Assembly: GCA_002403075.1 (NCBI GenBank)
Contig: DHHB01000081.1
Coordinates: 1,141 to 9,153, forward strand
Direction: 5' to 3'
Source: a bacterium UBP1_UBA4783
GTDB lineage: Bacteria > Krumholzibacteriota > Krumholzibacteriia > Krumholzibacteriales > Krumholzibacteriaceae
Length of the DNA: 8,013 nucleotides
The position numbers and the translations under genes are program-made. The notes under the pieces are model-generated. The model was not told where the DNA came from and searched no databases. It was given only the letters and a program-made list of their open reading frames with translations. Position 1 is the stretch's first letter, and every line of letters begins with the position of its first letter. This document shows, piece after piece, positions 1 through 6,367 of this stretch.

Positions 1-416
1 TTGTGCCACAGGTACACGTGCGGCAGCAGCAACACGTCGACGTTGAGCGCCGTCTTGAGCTGCGTCAAAAACTCCTTGTCCACGGTGCGCTTCGACGTCC
101 AGCCTTCCTTGAAGGACGTCCAGCGGTCGCCGAGGCCGGCCCGCGCGACGGCCGTCTGGAACTGATCCGACGAGAGGAAGCGATAATCGCCCCTCTCGGA
201 GAGCAGGCCGGAGAGCGCCTTGTTCATGATCCGTTCCGACTGGCGGTCCGGATCCTCGCCCTTCGGCACCGAGCTCGCGAAGGGCGCGATGAGAACCGCC
301 GAGATCTTGTTCGGCTCGAACGAAGGATCGGAAACGACCTTCGCCGGATGCGCCGGCTTGCAGCCGGCATGGATGACGACGGCCAACAGGGCCGATATCG
401 CTAAGTGCCGTACCAT
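1..416 (-). CDS. Putative exported lipoprotein, N-terminal fragment (runs off left edge)
   Basis: The first 138 residues are present; the gene continues beyond position 1. The start ATG at 416-414 has a good ribosome binding site (AAGGAAG, 429-423) six bases upstream and a consensus promoter further up. Residues 1-18 form a basic then hydrophobic signal sequence ending in HAGC with Cys19, which looks like a lipobox, although His at -3 is unusual (Leu, Val or Ile is normal), so lipidation is probable but not certain. The mature part opens with a strand of the type AVLIAPF, followed by a region with alternating helix-like segments (about residues 39-100). This resembles the first half of TolB/CsgG/LpoB-like periplasmic domains, but that is only an impression from the pattern. 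No catalytic motif is visible. It is transcribed separately from the prepilin upstream. Function unknown; probably an envelope protein. Confidence 0.72.
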   Translation of the reverse strand, partial: MVRHLAISALLAVVIHAGCKPAHPAKVVSDPSFEPNKISAVLIAPFASSVPKGEDPDRQSERIMNKALSGLLSERGDYRFLSSDQFQTAVARAGLGDRWTSFKEGWTSKRTVDKEFLTQLKTALNVDVLLLPHVYLWH

Positions 417-470
417 GATACACTTCCTTGAAGAAGCCGCTGGACGACAGCTATCCCACAGGCAACACTA

Positions 471-500
471 TATATAACAGGGAGTTTTGAGCTGTGTCAA
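471..500 (-). promoter_or_regulatory. Sigma70-type promoter of the lipoprotein-like gene
   Basis: On the minus strand a perfect -35 box TTGACA (500-495) is followed after 18 bases by TATATA (476-471). Transcription would start near 464, giving a leader of roughly 48 bases before the ATG at 416. It lies just after the prepilin stop and its weak terminator, so the lipoprotein gene is an independent unit. Confidence 0.65.
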
Positions 501-505
501 TACGG

Positions 506-521
506 AAAAGCCCGCGGGGCT
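506..521 (-). terminator. Weak candidate terminator after the prepilin gene
   Basis: The minus strand reads AGCCC-CGC-GGGCT followed directly by TTT, six bases after the prepilin stop codon. The stem is only 5 bp with a 3-base loop and the T-tract is short, so termination would be partial at best. It overlaps the approach to the next promoter. Confidence 0.35.
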
Positions 522-526
522 CCCGG

Positions 527-967
527 TCAGCGGTCGAATGCGTCCGCCGCCGCCGGGACGCTCGAACGAAGCGATACGTTGCGGCGCCTGCCGCCCTCCC
601 GCCACTCGACCTCGACCTCGACCGTTTTCATGACGCCGCGCCCCGGCGCGTCGGCAGCGTCCGCGATCGTGACGGTCCGCCGGTAGGCGGCGTACTCGAC
701 CGCTCCTCCGCCGATCTGTCCGTAATCCTCGTCCGGGAAGCTCTCCTCGTTTATGTCGCCGAGCTGTATCGCCGCCACGATCTGCGACATGCGCTCCTCG
801 GCGAGACTCGTCGCGACGACCGTTTTCTTGGTCGCGGCCTCGGAGCTCATGACGCCGAACATGACCTGCGTGAGGGTGAAGCACCCGACGGCGAATATGG
901 CGATCCCGACGAGCACCTCGATGACGGTGAGTCCGATCGCGCCTTTTACCATCTCGATGATCCGCAT
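527..967 (-). CDS. Type IV prepilin-like protein (PilV-like minor pilin or pseudopilin)
   Basis: A 146-residue protein with a class III (prepilin) signal. A short basic leader (residues 1-12, with Lys8) ends in Gly12, followed by LTVIEVLVGIAIF with the conserved Glu at mature position 5 (Glu17) and a hydrophobic helix to about residue 37. The prepilin peptidase would cleave after Gly12 and methylate Leu13, leaving a 134-residue mature pilin. The rest is a small globular part with a Gly-rich turn near residues 86-88 (QIGGG), then alternating strands, as in PilV-type minor pilins. The ATG at 967 has GGGAGG (978-973) five bases upstream. Known family members prime or decorate type IV pili or type II secretion pseudopili in the periplasm and inner membrane. 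No other pilus gene is in the window, which is odd because minor pilins usually come in clusters. The exact subfamily (PilV, FimT or GspI-like) is not resolved. Confidence 0.85.
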   Translation of the reverse strand: MRIIEMVKGAIGLTVIEVLVGIAIFAVGCFTLTQVMFGVMSSEAATKKTVVATSLAEERMSQIVAAIQLGDINEESFPDEDYGQIGGGAVEYAAYRRTVTIADAADAPGRGVMKTVEVEVEWREGGRRRNVSLRSSVPAAADAFDR

Positions 968-1055
968 ACTCGCCTCCCGGGCGACACGGGAGGCATACGC
1001 GAGATGCGTACCATCGCGGACGGGCTGTTTATAACGTTTTCCGCATCAGCCGGTT

Positions 1056-1085
1056 GCGCTCTCCGGGCGGGCGCCCCGGGAGCGC
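1056..1085 (-). other. GC-rich hairpin in the prepilin 5' region
   Basis: GCGCTC, a bulged T, and CCGGG pair with CCCGG and GAGCGC across a 7-base loop, giving an 11-bp stem. It lies 89 bases upstream of the prepilin start, in a gene-free stretch (968-1181). It has no T-tract on either strand, so it is not a terminator. It could be a leader-RNA structure, or chance in GC-rich DNA. A TATAAA at 1033-1028 on the minus strand lacks a recognisable -35 box. Confidence 0.35.
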
Positions 1086-1175
1086 CGTCGGGCGTTTCAA
1101 TATGCAAGCGCGGATCGCAAAACGGGCGCCGCGCCCGCGGCATATTCCGTTGAAATGATTGTAATTATGAGGCAC

Positions 1176-1214
1176 AAAAGGGAATCCCCGGCTCCTTCGA
1201 GGAACCGGGGATTC
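1176..1214 (-). terminator. Strong intrinsic terminator of the por operon
   Basis: Positions 1182-1214 form a 15-bp stem (one G-T wobble) around a 3-base loop. On the minus strand the stem is followed by CC and then TTTT. It starts 23 bases after the porB stop codon. No T-tract follows on the plus strand, so it acts for the minus-strand operon. Confidence 0.85.
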
Positions 1215-1237
1215 TCATGCGCCCATCTGCGGAGCGG

Positions 1238-2146
1238 TCAGTGCTGGAGCCCGGGGACGAACGAAGATCCGGCCTCGCGCGAGAGGAGATACTGCCAGTT
1301 CTGCTCGATCCCCTCGGCCACGAACCGCTGCTCCTCTTCGCTCAGGTGGCGGAACCGTCCCTGCGCCATGATGTAATCCTTGACCGGCGTCGGCTCGAAA
1401 TCCTTCCACACCTTCCACGTCCTGCCGTTGTCCGTGACCTCGACGAGCGGAAAGACCTTGGAGGTCACGGCCTGGCGCGCCATCGAGACCGAGAGCTCGG
1501 GCGCGAGCTTCCAGCCGGTCGGGCAGGGCGCGAAGACGTGCAGGAAGCGCGTTCCCTTGATCTCGCGGGCCTTGCGGAACTTCTCGATGAGATCGTTCGG
1601 GTACGCCACCGACGCCGTCGCGATGTACGGAATCGAGTGCGCCGCCATGATGTCGATCATCTTTTTCTTCGGGCGCTTCTTCCAGTGAACGCCGGGCGTC
1701 GTCGTCGTCCATGCCCCGATCGGAGTCGAGGAGCTGCGCTGGATGCCCGTGTTCATGTAGGCCTCGTTGTCGTAGCAGCAGTAGATGATGTCCTCGTTGC
1801 GCTCGGCCGCGCCCGAGAGCGCCTGAATGCCGATGTCGAACGTGCCGCCGTCGCCGGCCCACGCCATGACGACGGTCTCCGTGTCGCCGCGCATCTCGAG
1901 CCCCGCCTTGAGACCCGAGGCGGTCGACGCCGCGGCCTCGAACGCCGTATGGAGGATCGGCACCTTGAGCGAGGAGTGGGGGAACGGGCCGTCGATCACG
2001 GACCAGCAGCAGGCCGGCAGCACGAGCGCCGTGCGGGGCCCGAGCGCCTTGAGCGCGAACCGCATCGCCTGCGTGGCGCCGCATCCCTGGCAGGCCAGGT
2101 GGCCCGAGGTCATGAGCTCGGGGAGCGGGATCTTTGGCGCGTTCAT
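1238..2146 (-). CDS. porB: Pyruvate (2-oxoacid):ferredoxin oxidoreductase, beta subunit
   Basis: A 302-residue subunit of usual PorB length. It carries the thiamine-diphosphate (TPP) pyrophosphate/Mg site and the proximal [4Fe-4S] cluster of an enzyme that oxidises pyruvate with CoA to acetyl-CoA and CO2. The N-terminal CQGCG (Cys19, Cys22), ACCW (Cys46-47) and PCPTGW (Cys208) fit the four cluster ligands of the PFOR family. GDGGTFDIG (98-106) and YDNEAYMNTG (125-134) form the TPP-binding motif. The start ATG (2146-2144) overlaps the porA stop as ATGA, with AGGAG on the minus strand just upstream, so translation is probably coupled. A strong terminator follows the stop. Pyruvate is favoured as substrate from the PorA partner's motifs; another 2-oxoacid such as 2-oxoisovalerate is not excluded. 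Confidence 0.95.
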   Translation of the reverse strand: MNAPKIPLPELMTSGHLACQGCGATQAMRFALKALGPRTALVLPACCWSVIDGPFPHSSLKVPILHTAFEAAASTASGLKAGLEMRGDTETVVMAWAGDGGTFDIGIQALSGAAERNEDIIYCCYDNEAYMNTGIQRSSSTPIGAWTTTTPGVHWKKRPKKKMIDIMAAHSIPYIATASVAYPNDLIEKFRKAREIKGTRFLHVFAPCPTGWKLAPELSVSMARQAVTSKVFPLVEVTDNGRTWKVWKDFEPTPVKDYIMAQGRFRHLSEEEQRFVAEGIEQNWQYLLSREAGSSFVPGLQH

Positions 2147-3294
2147 ATCTTCACTCCTATCCAGTTGATGTCGGGCTCGAGGTTCGTTCCCTTGATGAGC
2201 TTCTCCGCGATCGTCCGGATGACCGGGGGCGTCACGTCGCGCCCGCCGAGCCCCGTGATGAAGCCCGTGACCGGCACGTCCGTCCGCCCGTAGAGGGCGC
2301 TCTTCACTTCCTGATAGAATATTCCGTGGTGGCCGAACGAGATGTTCCGGTCGATGACGCCGACCCGCTTCGCCTTCGAGAGCGTCGCGATCACCTCGTC
2401 GAACGGGAAGGGCCGGAAGACGCGCACCTTGAGCGAGCCGATCTTGATCCCCTCCTCGCGCATCGCGTCGACGACGGCGCGCGTCGTCGAGGCGACGGTG
2501 CCCGAGGTGACGAGGATGTAGTCGGCGTCCTCGCAGCGGTAGGGCTTCACGACGCCGTAGCCGCGGCCGAAGCGCTCCTCGAACTCCTTGTCCGTCCGCT
2601 TGATGACCTCGCGGGAATCCTCCATCGCCTTCTCGATCATGTAGCGCAGCTCGAAGTATTCCGAGGGGCTCGCGAGGTTGCCGAACGAGTGCGGATCGGC
2701 GACGTCGATCTTCTTGGCGGGACGGTACGGCGGCAGGAACGGCCGCACCGACTCGGGCTCGAGGATGTCGACGATCTCGAAGGTGTGCGAGAGGAAAAAG
2801 GCGTCGAGGACGATCATGACCGGCAGCATCACCGTTTCGGCGATCTTGAACGCCTGGATGATCGTGTCCTGCACCTCCTGATTGCTCTCGCAGTAGATCT
2901 GGAGCCAGCCCGTGTCGCGCTGGGAGAGAGAGTCGTTCTGGTCGGTCCAGATGCTCCACGGCGGCCCGACGGCCCGGTTGACGTTCGACATCACGATCGG
3001 GAGACGCGCCCCGACGGCCCAGTGGATGATCTCGTGCATGAGCAGAAGCCCCTGCGACGAGGTCGCCGTGAAGGTCCGCGATCCGGCGGCCGAGGCGCCG
3101 ACGCACGCGGTGAGGGCCGAGTGCTCCGATTCGACCGCGATGAACTTCGCGTCGAGCTCCCCGTTCGCGCACATCTCGGACAGGAGCTCGACGACCTGCG
3201 TCTGCGGCGTGATCGGGTAGGCGGAGATGACCCTGACGTCGGAGGCCCTCACGCCGTAGCTCACGGCGTGATTCCCCATGATGACCTTCTTCAT
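2143..3294 (-). CDS. porA: Pyruvate (2-oxoacid):ferredoxin oxidoreductase, alpha subunit
   Basis: A 383-residue alpha subunit. The N-terminal pyrimidine-binding domain contains YPITPQT (26-32), VESEHSA (54-60, including the likely cofactor-activating glutamate), TSSQG (78-82), an NR pair (106-107) and RDTGW (126-130). A second transketolase C-terminal-like domain covers roughly residues 240-375 and includes VTSGTVAS and VRVFRPFPF. The NRAVGPPWSIW...QRDTGW region matches pyruvate-type PorA proteins, whereas 2-oxoglutarate-type KorA has a different loop here; this is recollection of family patterns, not an alignment. The ATG at 3294 overlaps the upstream stop as ATGA and has GGAGG upstream. PorA and PorB together form the cytoplasmic TPP active site, taking CoA and pyruvate and passing electrons to the PorB cluster and then to the PorD-like domain encoded upstream. 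Confidence 0.94.
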   Translation of the reverse strand: MKKVIMGNHAVSYGVRASDVRVISAYPITPQTQVVELLSEMCANGELDAKFIAVESEHSALTACVGASAAGSRTFTATSSQGLLLMHEIIHWAVGARLPIVMSNVNRAVGPPWSIWTDQNDSLSQRDTGWLQIYCESNQEVQDTIIQAFKIAETVMLPVMIVLDAFFLSHTFEIVDILEPESVRPFLPPYRPAKKIDVADPHSFGNLASPSEYFELRYMIEKAMEDSREVIKRTDKEFEERFGRGYGVVKPYRCEDADYILVTSGTVASTTRAVVDAMREEGIKIGSLKVRVFRPFPFDEVIATLSKAKRVGVIDRNISFGHHGIFYQEVKSALYGRTDVPVTGFITGLGGRDVTPPVIRTIAEKLIKGTNLEPDINWIGVKI

Positions 3295-4970
3295 TTGCCC
3301 TCCTCCCGCGTCGAGATGGCGTTGCGCGGGCATTCGATGACGCAGACGAGGCAGCCCTTGCAGAAATCGTAGTCGAACTCGTACTCGTTCTCGAGGCGCC
3401 GCACGGCGACGTCGGGGCAGTACACCCAGCAGTTGTCGCAGAAGTTGCAGACGCCGCACGAGAAGCAGCGGTCCGCCTCGCGGCGGAGCATCCGGTCGTC
3501 GTAGCCGGTGTGTATCTCGCGGTATCCCGCGAGCGCCTCGTCGAGGGGGACGCGCGGCACGAGAACGCGCTTGCCCTTCGTGAAGTAGGCGGTGTTGATA
3601 TTCTCGATGCTGATCGTGCGCGGCTCCTCGACCGCGGGCTCCGGCTCGCCGGAGAGCATCCGGGCGATGCGCTCGGCGGCCTTGCGCCCCGCGGCGACCG
3701 CTTCGACGACGCTCGCCGCGCCCGTCGCGACGTCGCCGCCCGCGAAGACCTTCGTGCGCGAGGTCTCCCCCCACTCCCCCTTCGTCGCGACGAGGTTGCC
3801 GTCGCGCTCGAGGAGCTTCGCGTACGGGGCGTCGTCGGCCTCTTCGCCGATCGCGGTGAAGAGCGTGTCGACCGAGAGCGCGAACGACGCGTCGCCGTCG
3901 GGGACGGGGCGTCGTCGGCCGGATTCGTCCGGGTCGCCGAGCTTCATCTGCTGACAATGGACCGTGAGCGGGCCCGACGCGCCGCGTTCGATGCTTTTCG
4001 GCGCCGCGAGGAAGCGGAACTTCACGCCTTCGTGCTCGGCCTCCTCGATCTCGTCCTTGATCGCCGGCATCTCGTTCATCGTGCGGCGGTAGACGACGGT
4101 GACCTCCGCACCGGACCGGCGCGCGCAGCGGGCGACGTCCATCGCCGTGTTGCCGCCGCCGACGACGGCGACCGAGCGGCCCGGATTGACCGGCTCGCCG
4201 CCGTTCACGCGCCGCAGAAAATCGAGCCCCCGCTCGACGCCGCGGCCGTCCTCGCCGGGAACGCCGAGGGGGCGGCTGCGCGAGAGCCCGACGCCGACGA
4301 AGACCGCGGCGAACTCCTTTTCGAGCTTCGCGAGATCGACGTCGCGGCCGAGCGCGGCGCCGGTCTTCACCGTGATGGGGCCCGACTCGACGATCTGCGC
4401 GACGACCCGGTCGAGCACGTCGTTCGGGAGCCGGTACTCGGGGATGCCCCAGCGCAGCGTGCCGCCGAGCGACGGGGCGGCCTCGAAGATCGTGACGGGG
4501 TATCCCCGCCGCGCGAGGTAGTACGCCGCGGAGAGGCCGGCGGGGCCGGAGCCTACGACCGCGACCTTTTCCTTTTTGGTCGCGGGGGCTTTTTTCATCC
4601 AGCCCGGATTGTCGAGACCGCGGTCGCCGATCGAGCGCTCGATCGCGGGGATGTTGATCGACTGATCGAAGTCCTTGCGCGTGCATTTCTCCATGCACGG
4701 ATGGAAGCACACGCGGCCGGTGACCGAGGGCATGGGGTTCGCTTCCATGAGCTCGCTCCACGCCTCCTCGAAGCGCTCCTGCGTCACGAGGAAGATGTAG
4801 CGTTGGATATTCTCCATCGTCGGGCAGCCGAGCCGGCACGGGGAGACCTTGAAATCGTAGTAGGGCCGGACGTTGCGCCACGAGCCGGTGAGGTTGTAGG
4901 TCATGTCGGCGACCGACATGGCGCAGATCGGCATCTCCTTGAAGCTCTTGAAGGTGATCTTCTCTCCCAT
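3291..4970 (-). CDS. GltD-like FAD/NAD(P) oxidoreductase fused to a PorD-like 2[4Fe-4S] domain
   Basis: A 559-residue electron-transfer protein placed where a roughly 100-residue PorD ferredoxin subunit would normally be. The N-terminal helical domain (about 1-125) has Cys45, Cys49, Cys88, Cys92 and Cys96 for an iron-sulphur cluster of the glutamate-synthase small-subunit type. The FAD Rossmann motif GSGPAG is at 140-145, the NAD(P) motif GGGNTA at 271-276, and the second FAD motif AGGDVATGAAS at 410-420. The C-terminus (about 500-552) has two CxxCxxCxxxCP motifs (Cys508/511/514/518 and Cys537/540/543/547) preceded by an extra CxxC (Cys502/505). The start ATG at 4970 has GGAGG just upstream; longer in-frame starts would run into porG. 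Known relatives move electrons between NAD(P)H and iron-sulphur proteins. The inferred role is to link the pyruvate oxidoreductase to NAD(P). Cofactor choice (NAD or NADP) and direction cannot be read from the sequence. Confidence 0.9.
   Translation of the reverse strand: MGEKITFKSFKEMPICAMSVADMTYNLTGSWRNVRPYYDFKVSPCRLGCPTMENIQRYIFLVTQERFEEAWSELMEANPMPSVTGRVCFHPCMEKCTRKDFDQSINIPAIERSIGDRGLDNPGWMKKAPATKKEKVAVVGSGPAGLSAAYYLARRGYPVTIFEAAPSLGGTLRWGIPEYRLPNDVLDRVVAQIVESGPITVKTGAALGRDVDLAKLEKEFAAVFVGVGLSRSRPLGVPGEDGRGVERGLDFLRRVNGGEPVNPGRSVAVVGGGNTAMDVARCARRSGAEVTVVYRRTMNEMPAIKDEIEEAEHEGVKFRFLAAPKSIERGASGPLTVHCQQMKLGDPDESGRRRPVPDGDASFALSVDTLFTAIGEEADDAPYAKLLERDGNLVATKGEWGETSRTKVFAGGDVATGAASVVEAVAAGRKAAERIARMLSGEPEPAVEEPRTISIENINTAYFTKGKRVLVPRVPLDEALAGYREIHTGYDDRMLRREADRCFSCGVCNFCDNCWVYCPDVAVRRLENEYEFDYDFCKGCLVCVIECPRNAISTREEGK
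3824..3920. repeat. 17-bp direct repeat inside the FAD oxidoreductase gene
   Basis: ACGGGGCGTCGTCGGCC occurs exactly at 3824-3840 and 3904-3920. The copies are 80 bases apart, so they are read in different frames: as EADDAPY in the first copy and GRRRPVP in the second. No mobile-element features accompany it. It may be chance in GC-rich DNA or a remnant of a local duplication. Confidence 0.5.
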
Positions 4971-5029
4971 GGACCCTCCAGCCTGTGCGTTGACGTGGAA
5001 CGGCCGCGGGGCGGCACTCGCGCGCAGCC

Positions 5030-5590
5030 CTATCGCTTCGACGCGACGATCAGGCTCTTGAACGCCTCCTCGGCGGCCTTCATGTTGTTTTCCTTGCGAA
5101 CCGGCACGAACTCGGCGATGGCCTCGAGAACCGCGGGAAGGCCGACGAGCTTCGTCGCGCCCGCGAAGGCGCCGACGATCGCCGTGTTGACGATCGGCGC
5201 CGAGCGCGAGCCGAGGCCGTATTTGAGGGCGATCGAGTTCGCGTCGACGGTGGCGACGCGGAACGTCTCGCAGAGCCCGCTCCCGCACATGTCGCGGTTC
5301 GTGTTGATGACGATCCATCCGCCCGGCTTGAGACCGGCCGTGATGTTCACCGTCTCGATGAGCACGGGGTCGAGCACGACGAGATGATCGGGCTCGTAGA
5401 TCTCGCAGCGCTCCCTGATCTCGCCGTCCGAGACGCGCGTGAACGACACGACCGGAGCGCCGCGGCGCTCGACGCCGAAGGCGGGAAACGCCTGCACGAA
5501 CTTCTTCTCCCGAAAGAACGCGTCCGCGAGGATTTCGGACGCGATCACGGCACCCTGACCGCCCCGTCCGTGGGTTCTGATCTCGATCAT
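5030..5590 (-). CDS. porG: Pyruvate (2-oxoacid):ferredoxin oxidoreductase, gamma subunit
   Basis: A 186-residue protein of the usual PorG length and the first gene of the operon. It begins with the family hallmark HGRGGQG (7-13), followed by AFPAFGVERRGAPV (34-47), and has NTAIVGAFAG near residues 130-140. The gamma domain packs against the alpha and beta subunits and contributes to the CoA-binding side of the enzyme. The reading frame is open upstream, but the ATG at 5590 puts the conserved first strand (MIEIRTHG) at the N-terminus as in relatives, and an AAGGGA lies upstream as a modest ribosome binding site. The next gene follows after 59 bases; the last three genes overlap, so this is the only real gap in the operon. 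It has its own promoter about 100 bases upstream. Confidence 0.93.
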   Translation of the reverse strand: MIEIRTHGRGGQGAVIASEILADAFFREKKFVQAFPAFGVERRGAPVVSFTRVSDGEIRERCEIYEPDHLVVLDPVLIETVNITAGLKPGGWIVINTNRDMCGSGLCETFRVATVDANSIALKYGLGSRSAPIVNTAIVGAFAGATKLVGLPAVLEAIAEFVPVRKENNMKAAEEAFKSLIVASKR

Positions 5591-5640
5591 GCCCGTTCCC
5601 TTCGATGTGATTGTAAATTGATTCCGCGTACCGGGATACA

Positions 5641-5666
5641 CCCTGCCCCGCACCGCCCTATCTCCC
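5641..5666 (-). promoter_or_regulatory. Potential G-quadruplex in the porG leader
   Basis: The minus strand, which is the RNA-like strand, reads GGG-N5-GGG-N6-GGGG-N2-GGG, a canonical four-tract quadruplex pattern. It starts about 12 bases after the predicted transcription start and ends about 50 bases before the porG ATG. Such patterns arise by chance in GC-rich DNA, so function is unproven. Confidence 0.45.
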
Positions 5667-5684
5667 TTGGCTGCAACAATATGT

Positions 5685-5713
5685 AGCCTAATCGATGCGA
5701 CAGCGGGGGTCAA
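5685..5713 (-). promoter_or_regulatory. Sigma70-type promoter of the por operon
   Basis: TTGACC (5713-5708), a 17-base spacer and TAGGCT (5690-5685) on the minus strand give a plausible promoter with a start near 5678 and a leader of about 88 bases. The -35 box is strong and the -10 box weak, which would suit activation or control. It lies 60 bases downstream of tRNA-Arg. I saw no clear Fnr or Rex operator. Confidence 0.6.
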
Positions 5714-5773
5714 GGGCTATTTTATTATCCCGCAAAAATTGGTCTTTGGCGTTTTTCGGCGGGGAGAAGAAAT

Positions 5774-5847
5774 CGCGCCCAGGAGGACTTGAACCCCCAA
5801 CCTTCTGGTCCGTAGCCAGACGCTCTATCCAATTGAGCTATGGGCGC
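5774..5847 (-). tRNA. tRNA-Arg (anticodon ACG)
   Basis: A complete 74-base cloverleaf. The acceptor stem is GCGCCCA/TGGGCGC, the D-arm GCTC/GAGC, the anticodon stem TCTGG/CCAGA with loop CTACGGA (ACG at 5813-5811), and the T-arm GGGGG/CCTCC around TTCAAGT, with G73. The 3' CCA is not encoded (ATT follows). The A34 would be converted to inosine to read CGU, CGC and CGA. It begins 10 bases after the stop of the DUF3566-like gene with no clear promoter between, so it is probably co-transcribed with that gene and processed out. Confidence 0.97.
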
Positions 5848-5857
5848 ACTATCGCAA

Positions 5858-6268
5858 TCAGAAGCCGTCTATCGAATCCTTCTGCGGCACGTGGGCGCCG
5901 CTCTCGCCGGGAGGCGGCGTTCCGGCCGCCGCGCCCGACGCGCCGGACGGGCGCTCGAGCACGAGCTCGATCCCTCCGACCACGGAGGCTAAAAGATTGT
6001 AAACGAGAACCCAGATGGCAACCACAATCGTCGCGAAAACCGCGTAGAAGATCGCGATCACGGGAACGAGCACGAACCCGAGCCCCCGCAGGAAGCCGAG
6101 TTCGCCGCCGAGCGACGGATCGTTCAGCGCGCTCGCGAGAAAGCCGAAGCTCGAGATGAGGAGCGCATAGAAAATCCCGATGATGACGCCGATGATGAGG
6201 AACAGGATAAAGGCGATCTTCAACGCGGGCCCGAGCGGCACCTTTTTCAGCACGTACGTATTCGCCAC
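5858..6268 (-). CDS. Small two-helix membrane protein, DUF3566-like
   Basis: A 136-residue protein starting with GTG at 6268-6266; AGGAGG (6278-6273) four bases upstream fixes this start. A basic N-terminus is followed by two membrane segments, about residues 17-40 and 65-93, with a short loop (about 44-64) between them. The motif YNLLASVVGGIELVLE (90-105) after the second helix is what DUF3566 and related small membrane proteins carry. The C-terminal 30 residues are Gly/Pro/Ser/Ala-rich and probably disordered. The molecular function of this family is not established. The gene has its own consensus promoter and ends 10 bases before tRNA-Arg. The DUF3566 assignment is from the motif and topology only. 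Confidence 0.8.
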   Translation of the reverse strand: MANTYVLKKVPLGPALKIAFILFLIIGVIIGIFYALLISSFGFLASALNDPSLGGELGFLRGLGFVLVPVIAIFYAVFATIVVAIWVLVYNLLASVVGGIELVLERPSGASGAAAGTPPPGESGAHVPQKDSIDGF

Positions 6269-6303
6269 GGTTCCTCCTTTGCCGGTTGTGCCGGTACGTT
6301 TTC

Positions 6304-6333
6304 CTTATAGCGCCGTCGTCGGGGATGTGTCAA
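6304..6333 (-). promoter_or_regulatory. Sigma70-type promoter of the DUF3566-like gene and tRNA-Arg
   Basis: A perfect TTGACA (6333-6328), an 18-base spacer and TATAAG (6309-6304) lie on the minus strand. Initiation near 6297 leaves a short leader of about 28 bases containing the ribosome binding site. It lies 35 bases downstream of the tRNA-Ser(GCU) 3' end. Confidence 0.75.
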
Positions 6334-6367
6334 TCGAATCGGCAGCTCGCGGGGCGCTGCGTTTATA

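Noticed and set aside
1238..3172. A 644-codon open frame on the minus strand
   Set aside because: The true gene is porB from the ATG at 2146. The preceding half is a shadow of porA in another frame, with low-complexity Arg/Gly composition.
2143..4881. A 912-codon open frame on the minus strand
   Set aside because: Only its last 383 codons (porA) are real. The first part is Arg/Pro-rich out-of-frame reading of the FAD oxidoreductase gene, a high-GC artefact.
3510..5387. Long plus-strand open frames of 412 and 625 codons and others opposite the por genes
   Set aside because: They are antisense to genes with clear motifs, have no ribosome binding sites of note, and show the Arg/Asp/Leu-rich composition of antisense frames in GC-rich DNA.
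5591..5713. A longer porG starting up to 41 codons upstream
   Set aside because: The extra residues show no family similarity, and the conserved first strand and GxGGQG motif follow directly from the ATG at 5590.
5718..5765. Terminator after tRNA-Arg
   Set aside because: The only pairing (CCCGC with GCGGG and A5 with T5) needs a two-base bulge and a 13-base loop and is not followed by a T-tract.
6334..6367. Terminator after tRNA-Ser(GCU)
   Set aside because: GCAGC/GCTGC can pair across nine bases, but no T-tract follows.
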